Position numbers and translations under genes: made by a program. A DNA stretch of 64,000 nt from Cocleimonas flava (GTDB lineage Bacteria; Pseudomonadota; Gammaproteobacteria; Thiotrichales; Thiotrichaceae), in assembly GCF_004339015.1 (NCBI RefSeq), contig NZ_SMFQ01000005.1:310001-374000 (forward strand). The letters run 5' to 3'. Position 1 is the first letter of the stretch, and each line of letters starts with the position of its first letter. Of this stretch, positions 37,338 to 46,399 are shown piece by piece. The notes under the pieces are model-generated. The model saw nothing but the letters and a program-made list of their open reading frames with translations, made no database searches and had not been told where the DNA came from.

Positions 37338-37968
37338 AGTCAGCTCTGCTCCTATTCAAAGACACTCTCACTAGCTCACCTGAAGTCAGTGGCACTTCCT
37401 GATGCGTAGTTAATATTACCACCCCCCCACTTTCAACGTGTTTTCCTATAATACTTTGTAACTGTTCAACCGCCGCAGTGTCTAATGCGACAAAAGGCTC
37501 ATCTAAAATCCATAATTTTGCATTACTCAGCAAAAGCTTTGCTAGCGCTACTCTGCGCTTTTGCCCCTGAGAAAGCGTTCTTACAGGAAAATCTTCAAAG
37601 GCGAACAAGCCAATAGTATCAAGCGCTTCTATTAACTGATCTTTAGACGCACTAATCCCAGCCATTCGACAGTTGAGTTTCAAATTTTCATAAGCAGTTA
37701 AATCTGCTTTAATGCCATTCTGATGACCTAGATAAAGCAAGTCCTTACGATACGCCTCATCTTGCTTTTTAATAGCAATACCATCCCACAATATCTCGCC
37801 TTCATCTGCCAGATACAAACCGCAAAGCGTTCTTAACAAGGTGGTTTTACCACTACCATTAGCACCCTCTAAGTACATCAATTGCTTAGCTTTTAAAGTA
37901 AACGACAGGTTGCAGAACAACTCTCGATCACCTCGGGTGCAGGTTAATTTTTTAACTTCAAGCGTCAT
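37330..37968 (-). CDS. ccmA: Haem exporter ATPase CcmA
   Basis: A 212-residue ABC ATPase. Walker A is LEGANGSGKTTLLRTL (near residue 34), the signature is RTLSQGQKRRVALAKLL (near 130), Walker B is LWILDEPFVALD and the H-loop is VVILTTHQE. It is the first gene of the ccm operon, preceded by 132 bases before the divergent gene at 38101. The codons for Ser-Gly-Gly-Val upstream of the H-loop (GGG GGG GTG) form a match to the dispersed repeat core. Confidence 0.96.
   Translation of the reverse strand: MTLEVKKLTCTRGDRELFCNLSFTLKAKQLMYLEGANGSGKTTLLRTLCGLYLADEGEILWDGIAIKKQDEAYRKDLLYLGHQNGIKADLTAYENLKLNCRMAGISASKDQLIEALDTIGLFAFEDFPVRTLSQGQKRRVALAKLLLSNAKLWILDEPFVALDTAAVEQLQSIIGKHVESGGVVILTTHQEVPLTSGELVRVSLNRSRADYV
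37419..37444 (+). repeat. C-rich repeat match inside ccmA (copy 7, ambiguous)
   Basis: CCACCCCCCCACTTT is followed by CAACGTGTTTT, antisense within ccmA. The 14-base core matches, but GGC is missing and the encoded Gly-Gly-Val-Val is conserved in CcmA proteins. It may therefore be coincidence or a codon choice favoured by the motif. Confidence 0.4.
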
Positions 37969-38100
37969 AGCGGGGGAGTTTAGTGAAATTAGGAGTCGTG
38001 GTCGAGTTGCTTTGTGTTGATCTTGTCAGAAACTGCATTATACCTGTATTATGCATGCTAATTCTTTACGAACTCTCTTTCCTAGATAAAAATCAAACTT

Positions 38101-38778
38101 ATGAGTATTAACGAATCCTCACTTCAACAGCCAGAGAGGAAAAATGGCGGCTGTCTCAAAACTATTGGCATCATGCTTGTCACCATCATCATCTCTATCG
38201 TAGCTACGATTTTTGTGATCAACTATTTAACCCAAAAGAAGCTAGAACCCGTAGAACTAAGCAAAAAAGAAGAATCTACATTAAATCAAAAACTCAAGCA
38301 ATTTGGCTTACCAACGCTTCCTTCGGATACTACCCAAGACAGCGCTGATGATTTAACACCAGAACCTTATTCTGAAGACCCGAGCAAACGAGAGATTTTC
38401 TTTACGGAAAAAGAACTCAACGCCATGCTGGCAAAGAATACAGATCTGGCTGAAAAAATAGCTATCGACCTAGCCGACAACCTTGCCAGCGCTAAAATGC
38501 TTATCCCATTAGACCCTGATTTTCCTTTTTTGGGCGGAAAAACACTAAAATTAAAGGCTGGCGCTGAACTTGCTTACGCTAATGGACGACCAATTGTCAT
38601 CTTAAAAGGCGTAAGTGTTTGGGGAGTCCCCGTACCTAACGCCTGGTTAGGAAATTTAAAGAATGTTGACCTCGTCAAAGAATTTGGTGGCGATGAAGGT
38701 TTCTGGAAGTCTTTTGCAGATGGCGTTGAAAATATATCGGTTGCCGAGGGTCAATTAAAAATAAAGTTAAAGGAATAA
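38101..38778 (+). CDS. Conserved single-span membrane protein of unknown function
   Basis: 225 residues with a short cytoplasmic tail, one span (about 23-43: IGIMLVTIIISIVATIFVI), a linker, then a conserved periplasmic domain: IFFTEKELNAMLAKNTDLA (near 99), PLDPDFPFLGGKTLKLKAG (near 138) and VSVWGVPVPNAWLGNLKN (near 175). I recall similar proteins in Pseudomonas-like genomes with unreliable names, so I assign no function. It is divergent from ccmA and 30 bases upstream of the TerC gene, so it is probably co-transcribed with it. Confidence 0.7.
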   Translation: MSINESSLQQPERKNGGCLKTIGIMLVTIIISIVATIFVINYLTQKKLEPVELSKKEESTLNQKLKQFGLPTLPSDTTQDSADDLTPEPYSEDPSKREIFFTEKELNAMLAKNTDLAEKIAIDLADNLASAKMLIPLDPDFPFLGGKTLKLKAGAELAYANGRPIVILKGVSVWGVPVPNAWLGNLKNVDLVKEFGGDEGFWKSFADGVENISVAEGQLKIKLKE

Positions 38779-38808
38779 AAACCTTTACACAAAATACGGA
38801 GATTTAAA

Positions 38809-39597
38809 ATGGAAGGGCTTTTCACACTAGAAAACTTATTTACGCTAGGCATGCTTGTCATGCTCCAAGCTGTTCTGGGTTTCGACAACCTTTTGTATAT
38901 TTCACTAGAGTCACAACGAGTAGAAAAATCTAAACAGTCAAAAGTACGTAAATGGGGTATCGGACTCGCCGTTTTACTACGTATTGTCCTACTGTTTGCG
39001 TTATTAAAAGTCCTCAGCCTATTTACTAATGAATTATTTTCTTTGGATATCAAAGGGGTTATTCAAGGAACATTCAATCTCAAAAGCATTGTCGTTTTGA
39101 TAGGTGGCGTATTCTTAATCTACACCGCGCTTAAAGAAATTACTCACATGATGATGCTTGAAGAAGATGCCAATAAAGAACGTAAGCCTGCATCTGTAGC
39201 AATGGTTCTGTTTTCAATTGTTATTATGAATGCAATTTTCTCTTTCGATTCTATATTGAGCGCTATGGCACTCACAAAAAACTTCGTCATCATGGCAACT
39301 GCTATTGTAATCGGTGGAATTATGATGATTGTACTCGCTGATAAAGTAACCGAATTTTTGAAGAAGAACAGAATGTACGAAGTTGTAGGTTTATTCATAC
39401 TGTTTTTAGTCGGAGCAATGTTGCTATCAGAAGGGGCACACGATGCCCACCTTAAGCTATTTGATACCGAAATCACACCAATGAGTAAAGCGACTTTCTA
39501 TCTCATAATTTTTGTTATGGTGATTGTAGAAATCGTACAATCTCGTTATCAGAAGCGCCTGCTTTCCCTAAAAGTAGATCCATCCAAGCATTCCTGA
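38809..39597 (+). CDS. TerC-family integral membrane protein
   Basis: A 262-residue polytopic membrane protein of the TerC/YgjT/YkoY family. The duplicated acidic membrane motif is seen as QAVLGFDNLLYISL (near residue 20) and NAIFSFDSILSAMAL (near 143), as in TerC proteins linked to tellurite resistance and manganese export. A GGAG-type ribosome binding site lies upstream. It is followed by a clear hairpin. Substrate is uncertain, and Mn(II) export is the best-supported role in related proteins. Confidence 0.85.
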   Translation: MEGLFTLENLFTLGMLVMLQAVLGFDNLLYISLESQRVEKSKQSKVRKWGIGLAVLLRIVLLFALLKVLSLFTNELFSLDIKGVIQGTFNLKSIVVLIGGVFLIYTALKEITHMMMLEEDANKERKPASVAMVLFSIVIMNAIFSFDSILSAMALTKNFVIMATAIVIGGIMMIVLADKVTEFLKKNRMYEVVGLFILFLVGAMLLSEGAHDAHLKLFDTEITPMSKATFYLIIFVMVIVEIVQSRYQKRLLSLKVDPSKHS

Positions 39598-39607
39598 GCG
39601 TAACTAC

Positions 39608-39649
39608 ACAAAAATGCTTAATTTAAGATTAATAATTAGGCATTTTTGT
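39608..39649 (+). terminator. Terminator after the TerC-family gene
   Basis: A 16-bp stem, ACAAAAATGCTTAATT / AATTAGGCATTTTTGT, with one wobble pair and a 10-base loop, starting 11 bases past the stop and ending in a T-rich run. Confidence 0.75.
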
Positions 39650-39759
39650 TGTAGTATGGTTGAAACAGTTGCACCGATGAATGCTGACTACACAAACCCA
39701 AGAATTTCATAATACGTCAAAAGCATTCCTCTGAGGCTAAAAACACAAGGGAAGTGAGT

Positions 39760-41208
39760 ATGAAGAAGAGCGCTATCCAGAGCTTGGCTTGTCTGGCTAT
39801 TATTTTTATGGTTTTCAATGCGAGCGCCGTTGGTTTACAGGAATACCTACAAAATACAGAAGCAACCACCGAAGCAGTAACGCAATCTCCATCTCTCGCC
39901 TCTGTCAATGAAGCAACCACTCAACTAACTCACATCATCGAACTCGTTGTCGCGGGCATAGTTGCTGCAGCGCTGATCATTTCAGTATTAGTACTCTTTT
40001 TGGGCAGATGGTTAGCCAAAAAAGAAAAGAAAATCATCAAAGAAATAAGAATTGAAGCAGAACAGGACAAGGAAAATATCACCTCCGCTGCCACAACCAT
40101 CAGAGAACAAGAAAAAGAATCAACCAAACTAGTTCATGAAATACGGTCTCAAGCCACAGAAATAAGTACACAGCGCGAAGAAAATCTGCAATACACCCAA
40201 AGTATTGCTTCAACGTCTGAGAAAGTTAAAGCTCAGGAAAAAGAACTTCTTGAAGTTACCGATCATGTGAGTAATCGCATGGACGATATTCAATCGTACT
40301 GGGATGACCAACTGAAAAGCACCGTAGAGATCATTGGACAAGTGCAGGAAAGGTTGGATAAGAACCTGATTACTGTCGATAATGATTTAGGTAAGATCCA
40401 TCACCAGAAGAAACTTTCTCAAGAATTATTGCAGGACTTCCTAAACAAGCACAATGAACAAAGCACTGCTTTAGATAGTAATTCTGAAATCTCTGATCAG
40501 GTTAACTCTAATTTAAAACAGACCCTGAAAGAATCTCAAAAATTAATTGATACGCTTTTGAAATATCAAAAAGAAGCTGAGAAGTCGCTTAAAAATTACA
40601 ATGACAAATTAAACACTTTCGAAGAGCAAGCTTACGAGCAATTTGATACGAGCTTCCAGGTAGCCGATTTAGCTCGACAAGAGCTTAATGCGAATATAGA
40701 TGAAAGTCGTAAGCACGTAGAGACAATGAGAAGACATGAGCAGCAAAGCCATGGAATCAGCGCTCAAACCATGAAACATCTTGAAAGCCTCGATTATTCT
40801 AAAATTGTTAAAATCTCAAACACCTTAGATTCTACACAAAATATGTTTGATGATATCCACAACAAAGTGGAAGAAACGCGTTACATGCTAGACGAGCTCA
40901 AAGAAATCGAGAGCGACATTAAAAAGACGGCCAACAAAGTTGAACATGCGATTGCCATCAAAGAACAGCAGAGCCTACCACAAGATGTAGAGCTAGAAAG
41001 CTTAGAAAGCAAAGTCGATAGTGACATCAGTGAAGATGCTGGAGAATTTATATCTGAAGAGTTACTGTCTGTAGAAGCTCCTCAATCTCCGCTTAAAGAA
41101 ACCAAAGATAACACGACTATTGAAATAGCAAAGTACAAAATGGCTAGCGAAGATGATCAGCCGACTCCACTCTCTTTCTTTAGAAATATAAAACAACAAG
41201 AAAAATGA
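39760..41208 (+). CDS. Membrane-anchored long coiled-coil protein, function unknown
   Basis: About 482 residues from the ATG at 39760; a GTG two codons earlier is possible. A signal-like hydrophobic segment (SLACLAIIFMVFNASA) is followed by a periplasmic loop rich in Thr and Glu, a second span (about 62-85: IVAAALIISVLVLFLG), then more than 300 residues of cytoplasmic coiled coil with few prolines and heptad spacing. The tail is acidic. It resembles methyl-accepting or scaffold-like rods but has no HAMP or signalling motif that I can see. Its neighbours give no pathway. Confidence 0.6.
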   Translation: MKKSAIQSLACLAIIFMVFNASAVGLQEYLQNTEATTEAVTQSPSLASVNEATTQLTHIIELVVAGIVAAALIISVLVLFLGRWLAKKEKKIIKEIRIEAEQDKENITSAATTIREQEKESTKLVHEIRSQATEISTQREENLQYTQSIASTSEKVKAQEKELLEVTDHVSNRMDDIQSYWDDQLKSTVEIIGQVQERLDKNLITVDNDLGKIHHQKKLSQELLQDFLNKHNEQSTALDSNSEISDQVNSNLKQTLKESQKLIDTLLKYQKEAEKSLKNYNDKLNTFEEQAYEQFDTSFQVADLARQELNANIDESRKHVETMRRHEQQSHGISAQTMKHLESLDYSKIVKISNTLDSTQNMFDDIHNKVEETRYMLDELKEIESDIKKTANKVEHAIAIKEQQSLPQDVELESLESKVDSDISEDAGEFISEELLSVEAPQSPLKETKDNTTIEIAKYKMASEDDQPTPLSFFRNIKQQEK

Positions 41209-41466
41209 GCCATCCTTGGCTCCCAGCTGTTGTAATCCTTACGATATTGGTTGATCTCTGATCTTCCAATATTTAGAGCCATCCCTTAGCCCACAACTGG
41301 TATATCCTAATTCTTTTTTCAAATGGAGTGTATGAAAATAGTCACATCGCTGTAACTTGAAAGAAATATACCAGCCAATTTTTGAAACTAAAACACCTCA
41401 AATCACTAACGGTTAATCCAACACGATAGAGGAATGAACGGCAAGTTTAGTGGGATGGAAAGAAAA

Positions 41467-42399
41467 TCAGCCCGAAGACTTTAAATTATTCTCGTCAGCA
41501 TTTGCAAGACTTGATTCAGGCGCTGTTTCAGCACCCACTTCTATGTAACTCCCCTGCTCAAAAATAGCCTGAAGCAAACCGTGATTCAATCGATGTGCCG
41601 GGCTATTAGCAGTGATTTTACCTTGTATAATTCCACCTGAAAGCATCAGGTCTCCGACCATATCCAGCGCTCTATGGAAGATCAACTCATTTTCCATACG
41701 CAGCCCACCTTTATTGATCGCTTTATCTTTCACAATCACCACAGCAGTCTTAGTATTTGCACCAAGACATACAGGGTCTTTTTGAAAACGGGTTAGTTGC
41801 GCCAACAGACCATTTTTGAGCCGGCCAAAAGTCCTTGCAGAAGCAATTTCCTGCTTGAAGGTTTCTGGCGTTACTTCGCCACTCCAATGCAGTCGTCCAA
41901 AATTTGTCAACGAAATAGCAAGATCCAGATGTAAGGAATCTGCCGGTTCGATTCTGACATAGCGTTTATCTTCAGTGTATTCTACTTTTTCAGTAACCCG
42001 ATACACTTTCTGCTGAGCATGTTGTTGAGCAATACCCACTTCATCAATAGCTTCAGTGAAGGGCCTGGCACTGCCGTCCATAATGGGAATTTCCTTCCCC
42101 TCTACCTCGACGATGACATTGCTAATACCGCAGGCATAGAGCGCAGCCATTAGATGCTCTACAGTTCTAACCTGCTCGCCTGTTTCTGAAACCAGACAGG
42201 TACACAATGGTAGATTCTTTGTATTCTGCCAATGTGCGGGAATATCTATATCAGCCCCTTTCTTTTTGATAACACGGAAAATAATACCCGCATTCACTGG
42301 AGCTGGACGTAAAGTGATTTTATGACGCTTAGCCGTATGTAAGCCTGCGCCTTTGAAACTCAAAGGTGCAGCAATTGTAGCTTGAGAATAGCCAGTCAT
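41467..42399 (-). CDS. lpxC: LpxC-like UDP-3-O-acyl-N-acetylglucosamine deacetylase (divergent)
   Basis: Zinc deacetylase that commits UDP-acyl-GlcNAc to lipid A synthesis. 310 residues. Active-site motifs are present: RTVEHLMAAL (Glu/His, near residue 77), the zinc His and Asp in FHRALDMVGDL (near 238) and the general His in SPAHRLNHGLL (near 263). The E. coli RHK triplet is FHR here. It lies outside the mra/fts cluster where gammaproteobacterial lpxC usually sits, and 6 bases from an Atm1-type exporter. It may therefore be a second, diverged copy. The activity call is likely, the housekeeping status uncertain. Confidence 0.85.
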   Translation of the reverse strand: MTGYSQATIAAPLSFKGAGLHTAKRHKITLRPAPVNAGIIFRVIKKKGADIDIPAHWQNTKNLPLCTCLVSETGEQVRTVEHLMAALYACGISNVIVEVEGKEIPIMDGSARPFTEAIDEVGIAQQHAQQKVYRVTEKVEYTEDKRYVRIEPADSLHLDLAISLTNFGRLHWSGEVTPETFKQEIASARTFGRLKNGLLAQLTRFQKDPVCLGANTKTAVVIVKDKAINKGGLRMENELIFHRALDMVGDLMLSGGIIQGKITANSPAHRLNHGLLQAIFEQGSYIEVGAETAPESSLANADENNLKSSG

Positions 42400-42405
42400 T
42401 TTAAA

Positions 42406-44211
42406 TTACCCATTATTGTCACTATCTTCACCTTGAGTATCTCGTTGCAGATTCCACATTTCAGAATAACGGCCTTGTTGCTCTAGCAACACCAGATGTG
42501 AACCACGTTCGATAATTTTCCCTGCTTCCATAACCAGTATCATATCAGCATCTACAATAGTGGATAATCGATGGGCGATAATCAGCGTAGAAGTCTTTGA
42601 AGAAATTTTACCCAAGGTTTTCTGTATAGCCTGTTCTGTCGCCGAATCCAGAGACGAGGTTGCCTCATCAAAGATCAAAATAGGCGGTTTCTTAAGAATG
42701 GTTCTGGCAATCGCCACACGTTGTTTTTCTCCACCAGAAAGCTTAAGTCCTCTCTCCCCTACAACACTATCCCAGCCATCTGGTAATCCTTCTATAAAGT
42801 CGTAGATGTGCGCCATCTTTGCCGCATTCTCGACTTCTTCTCTGCTTGCATCTAGATTTCCATACTGGATATTGTAAAAAATACTTTCATTAAACAGCAC
42901 TGTATCCTGAGGCACGATACCAATGGTTTCGCGCAAACTGTCCTGTGTACATTCTTTTATATCCTGTCCATCTATCAGGATTCGACCTTGACTCACATCG
43001 TAAAAACGAAATAACAGTCTTACTAAAGTTGACTTACCTCCACCGCTAAAACCAACTACTGCAACGGTCTTACCCGCTGGAATAGTGAAATTCACACCAT
43101 GAAGAATTTCTCTTTTTTTATCATAAGCAAAAGACACATCTTCAAATTTGACTTCGCCTTTGCTTACATTGATATCAGTCGCGTTTTCGACATCTTGTAT
43201 TTCGGGCTTTTGCTTTAGTAACTTAAACACCAAATCCATATCGGCTAAGGTATATTTGATTTGTCGATAAATAATGCCCAAGGCATTTAAAGGAATAAAC
43301 AACTGCAACATAAAGGCATTGACCATTACCAGGTCACCAATGCTCATTGTACCTTCCACAACACCATTGGCAGCCAGGAACATAATAATCGTCACACCGA
43401 CAGCGATAATCGCGCCCTGACCAAAATTAAGCATCGACATGGTCGATTGGCTTTTTACCGCAACGTTTTCCCATTTCTCAAGGATTTCATCGTAACGGTT
43501 CTGCTCCAACCGTTCGTTATTAAAGTATTTAACCGTTTCATAATTAATAAGGCTATCAAAAGCATGCGTATTGGCTTGTGAATCCAGTCGATTCATATCA
43601 TGTCGATAATGCATTCGCCATTCTGTCACCATTAAGGTAAAAGCCACATAGAAAAGAACGGTACCAAAGGTTACCAAAGCAAATATGACTGCGTAGTTGG
43701 ATAAAAGAATAAAAGCGACAAGTGAAAACTCAACAAAGATGGGAATTGTACTGAACACTAAAAAGTTCATAAGCGTAGAAACAGAACGAGTTCCTCGCTC
43801 TAGATCTCTACTGATAGCACCTGTTTTACGCTGTAGATGAAAACGTAAGGATAATTTATGCAGGTGTTGCATGACGCGTTTCGATAATTCGCGCATCGCA
43901 TGATAGCGAACTCGGGCAAACACCGTATCACGAAGCTCATTGAACAATGAGGTCAGCAACCTGAAAACACCGTAAGCAATAAGTAAGGCAACCGGAAGTA
44001 CTAATACCTGAGTTTCTTTTCCGTCAAATTTATCAATAATATCTTTCAGTACCAGTGGCACAGAGACGGTAGAAACCTTAGAGATCACCAGGCATAGTAA
44101 CGCCAAAAGCGCTCTGCCCTTATAGGCACTGAGATAAGGTAAAAGATGACGTAAATTTTGAAGGTCACGGCGGTTGCCATGAATTTCGTTACCGGTAGGG
44201 GTGAAATGCAA
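42406..44211 (-). CDS. Atm1/HMT1-type ABC exporter (permease-ATPase fusion)
   Basis: A 601-residue half-transporter with six spans (about 35-330) and a C-terminal ATPase: Walker A VGFSGGGKSTLVRLLFRF (near 390), Q-loop IGIVPQDTVLFNESI, signature LKLSGGEKQRVAIARTILKK (near 492), Walker B ILIFDEATSSLD, and the H-loop IIAHRLSTI. The membrane motif NYETVKYFNNERLE is typical of the Atm1 subfamily, which exports glutathione-linked or metal compounds. The gene is immediately upstream of lpxC on the same strand. MsbA-type lipid export is the alternative suggested by that neighbour, but the motif favours Atm1. Confidence 0.9.
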   Translation of the reverse strand: MHFTPTGNEIHGNRRDLQNLRHLLPYLSAYKGRALLALLCLVISKVSTVSVPLVLKDIIDKFDGKETQVLVLPVALLIAYGVFRLLTSLFNELRDTVFARVRYHAMRELSKRVMQHLHKLSLRFHLQRKTGAISRDLERGTRSVSTLMNFLVFSTIPIFVEFSLVAFILLSNYAVIFALVTFGTVLFYVAFTLMVTEWRMHYRHDMNRLDSQANTHAFDSLINYETVKYFNNERLEQNRYDEILEKWENVAVKSQSTMSMLNFGQGAIIAVGVTIIMFLAANGVVEGTMSIGDLVMVNAFMLQLFIPLNALGIIYRQIKYTLADMDLVFKLLKQKPEIQDVENATDINVSKGEVKFEDVSFAYDKKREILHGVNFTIPAGKTVAVVGFSGGGKSTLVRLLFRFYDVSQGRILIDGQDIKECTQDSLRETIGIVPQDTVLFNESIFYNIQYGNLDASREEVENAAKMAHIYDFIEGLPDGWDSVVGERGLKLSGGEKQRVAIARTILKKPPILIFDEATSSLDSATEQAIQKTLGKISSKTSTLIIAHRLSTIVDADMILVMEAGKIIERGSHLVLLEQQGRYSEMWNLQRDTQGEDSDNNG

Positions 44212-44324
44212 AATCAGACCAGAAGTTTCAAAAGTAAAATTATGCCTTAAATCACATCAAACTAATATTTCTTTAGAAGATAGTTTGAGTAAACACGAGC
44301 AGCCTTAAACGCCTCAAATAAAAA

Positions 44325-44348
44325 AAGGGGTTCAAAAGAACCCCTTGA
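44325..44348 (-). terminator. Rho-independent terminator after ppk2
   Basis: A stem of AAGGGGTTC / GAACCCCTT with an AAAA loop, followed on the minus strand by seven T. It lies about 75 bases past the ppk2 stop, with a dispersed-repeat copy between the two. Confidence 0.8.
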
Positions 44349-44381
44349 CTTAAAACCGGTAGATTATGCAACAAACCTAAG

Positions 44382-44409
44382 CCACCCCCCTACTTTCAGG
44401 GGGTATTTA
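44382..44409 (+). repeat. C-rich dispersed repeat, copy 8
   Basis: CCACCCCCCTACTTTCAGGG then GGTATTTA, between the ppk2 stop and its hairpin terminator, antisense to ppk2. The CCCCC and GGGGG blocks could pair. Confidence 0.75.
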
Positions 44410-44423
44410 TTATGACAACTGAT

Positions 44424-45386
44424 CTATAGCACTGCATCTTCGGGGTACATTTTATCAACAGAACCAACAATCAATGGATCTGGCGCATAAACTACCGATG
44501 TATCTTTATTATCGTAATCTAAATTATGTAAGAAATGACGAATACACGAGAGACGGGCACGCTTTTTATCGTCTGATTTAACCACTATCCAAGGGGCATC
44601 TGCCGTATCCGTATTAAAGAACATCGATTTCTTGGCTTCGGTATACGCATCCCATTTATCCAGTGACTCAACATCTACAGGGCTTAATTTCCACTGTTTA
44701 ACCGGATCATGTTTGCGCGAATGGAAGCGTCTTAACTGCTCTTGACGAGTTACCGAGAACCAGTACTTAAACATGATGGTGTCCGAATTTACCAACATAC
44801 GCTCAAACATTGGACATTGACGCATAAACTCAAGGTGATCGTGGCGTGAGCAAAAATTCATCACTATCTCAACACCAGCACGGTTGTACCATGATCGGTC
44901 AAATAAAATCATCTCACCTTTGGTTGGCAGATGATTCACATAACGCTGAAAATACCATTCGCCTAACTCACGCTCAGTAGGTTTTTCCAAAGCAACCACT
45001 CGCGCAATACGAGGATTCAAATGCTCAGTAAAACGTTTAATCGTTCCACCTTTACCGGCGGCATCACGACCTTCAAAAATCGTAACAATCTTCTTATTCG
45101 CTTCTTTGAGCCACTTCTGAACCTTTAATAATTCAACTTGCAACAGACGCTTTTCTTTTTCGTAATCTTTGGTTTTCATCTTTTCCGAATACGGATAGTC
45201 GCCAGCAGCACAACTAATTTTCAACAAATCACCGCCTTTGGTAAATGTTTTGGAATTCATTACCTTATCGGAATCAGTCAACCCTACCAAAGCCTGGGTA
45301 GCTTGTTCCTTTGTCATTGGCTTATCTGCTGCTTTTACAGGAGCCTTCTGGCTTGGCTCTTTTACAGGCTTTTTTGCTGTTGTCAT
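44424..45386 (-). CDS. ppk2: Polyphosphate kinase 2
   Basis: Uses polyphosphate to phosphorylate nucleotides, usually GDP or ADP to the triphosphate. 320 residues with Walker A EGRDAAGKGGTIKRF (near residue 105), the lid-type segment and Walker B MILFDRSWYNRAGVE (near 158), and RRFHSRKHDPVKQWKLSP. The length and single domain fit class I PPK2. The N-terminal 40 residues are Lys/Pro/Ala-rich and probably disordered. It is divergent from rluB. Confidence 0.93.
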   Translation of the reverse strand: MTTAKKPVKEPSQKAPVKAADKPMTKEQATQALVGLTDSDKVMNSKTFTKGGDLLKISCAAGDYPYSEKMKTKDYEKEKRLLQVELLKVQKWLKEANKKIVTIFEGRDAAGKGGTIKRFTEHLNPRIARVVALEKPTERELGEWYFQRYVNHLPTKGEMILFDRSWYNRAGVEIVMNFCSRHDHLEFMRQCPMFERMLVNSDTIMFKYWFSVTRQEQLRRFHSRKHDPVKQWKLSPVDVESLDKWDAYTEAKKSMFFNTDTADAPWIVVKSDDKKRARLSCIRHFLHNLDYDNKDTSVVYAPDPLIVGSVDKMYPEDAVL

Positions 45387-45491
45387 ATACTCTCCTTAAT
45401 GCGACTAATGCTATTCTGCTTATTAATTGATTCTAACTGTTGATTCTAAGTGTATACCAGAGAATCCCTATTCTGTATGATCCATATCAAT

Positions 45492-46319
45492 ATGACTGAA
45501 AGAATACAAAAGATACTCTCACGTGCTGGCTACGGCTCACGCAGAGAAATAGAACGCTGGGTAAAAGCCGGTGAAGTAATGGTAAATGGCGTTAAGGCAG
45601 AGGTTGGTCAAGCGATTAGCGAAACCGATAAAGTCGTTTTGCGCGGACAAGTATTAAAGCTTTCCAGTAAGCTCAATGCCAAGCCTCAAGTATTGCTATA
45701 TCACAAGAAAAACGGTGAGATAAGTTCTCGTAAAGATCCAGAAGGCAGACCTACTGTTTTTGATAATTTGCCTCCGTTAAGTAGCGGTCGCTGGATTCAG
45801 GTAGGACGCCTCGACATCAATACCGATGGCTTATTGCTTTTTACCACCGATGGCGAGTTGGCGAATCGTTTAATGCACCCTTCGTATGAAATAGAACGTG
45901 AGTACGCGGCGCGCATTTTGGGCGAAGTGACTGATGAGCATATCGACAATTTACTCAAAGGTGTTGAACTAGAGGACGGCAAAGGCAAATTTAATACCAT
46001 CAAATTTGCCGGTGGCGAAGGCGTTAATAAGTGGTATCACGTGACTCTGAACGAAGGACGAAACCGTGAAGTTCGCCGTTTATGGGAATCTCAAGAACTT
46101 GTCGTTAGCCGACTAAGACGTATTCGTTACGGCAATGTAGAACTCCATAGATCGTTACGCCCGGGAGCTTTCGAAGAGATGGATGTAAAATCCATGCGCA
46201 GCCTTTACGAAAAAGTAAATATGGAACTGGATGAGGAAAATTTCCTCTCTAAAAGCGAATACAAAAGCAGAGCCGATAGAAATAAGGCATTTAAATACGG
46301 CAAAACTAAGAAAAGATAG
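45492..46319 (+). CDS. rluB: 23S rRNA pseudouridine synthase RluB
   Basis: Modifies U2605-type uridine in 23S rRNA. An S4 domain (RIQKILSRAGYGSRREIERW) is followed by the RsuA-family catalytic segment with the active aspartate in VGRLDINTDGLLLFT (near residue 105), and by NEGRNREVRRLWESQ. The ATG at 45492 is chosen because it begins with the conserved MTERIQK. The open frame extends 14 codons upstream to a GTG. 275 residues. It ends 16 bases before the perfect palindrome formed by two dispersed repeats. Confidence 0.93.
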   Translation: MTERIQKILSRAGYGSRREIERWVKAGEVMVNGVKAEVGQAISETDKVVLRGQVLKLSSKLNAKPQVLLYHKKNGEISSRKDPEGRPTVFDNLPPLSSGRWIQVGRLDINTDGLLLFTTDGELANRLMHPSYEIEREYAARILGEVTDEHIDNLLKGVELEDGKGKFNTIKFAGGEGVNKWYHVTLNEGRNREVRRLWESQELVVSRLRRIRYGNVELHRSLRPGAFEEMDVKSMRSLYEKVNMELDEENFLSKSEYKSRADRNKAFKYGKTKKR

Positions 46320-46335
46320 TACTTTATAAGCATTT

Positions 46336-46399
46336 AAGCCACCCCCCCACCTTTGGGGCACTTTTTTAAAAAAGTGCCCCAAAGGTGGGGGGGTGGCTT
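46336..46399. repeat. Perfect 64-bp palindrome made of two C-rich dispersed repeats (copies 9 and 10)
   Basis: Two identical 32-base arms meet with no spacer. Each reads GCCACCCCCCCACCTTTGGG, then GCAC and six T. The centre is TTTTTTAAAAAA. It lies between the convergent rluB and DUF2069 genes, overlapping the last base of the DUF2069 stop codon. It would form a very stable hairpin in either transcript and so act as a bidirectional terminator. Confidence 0.9.
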
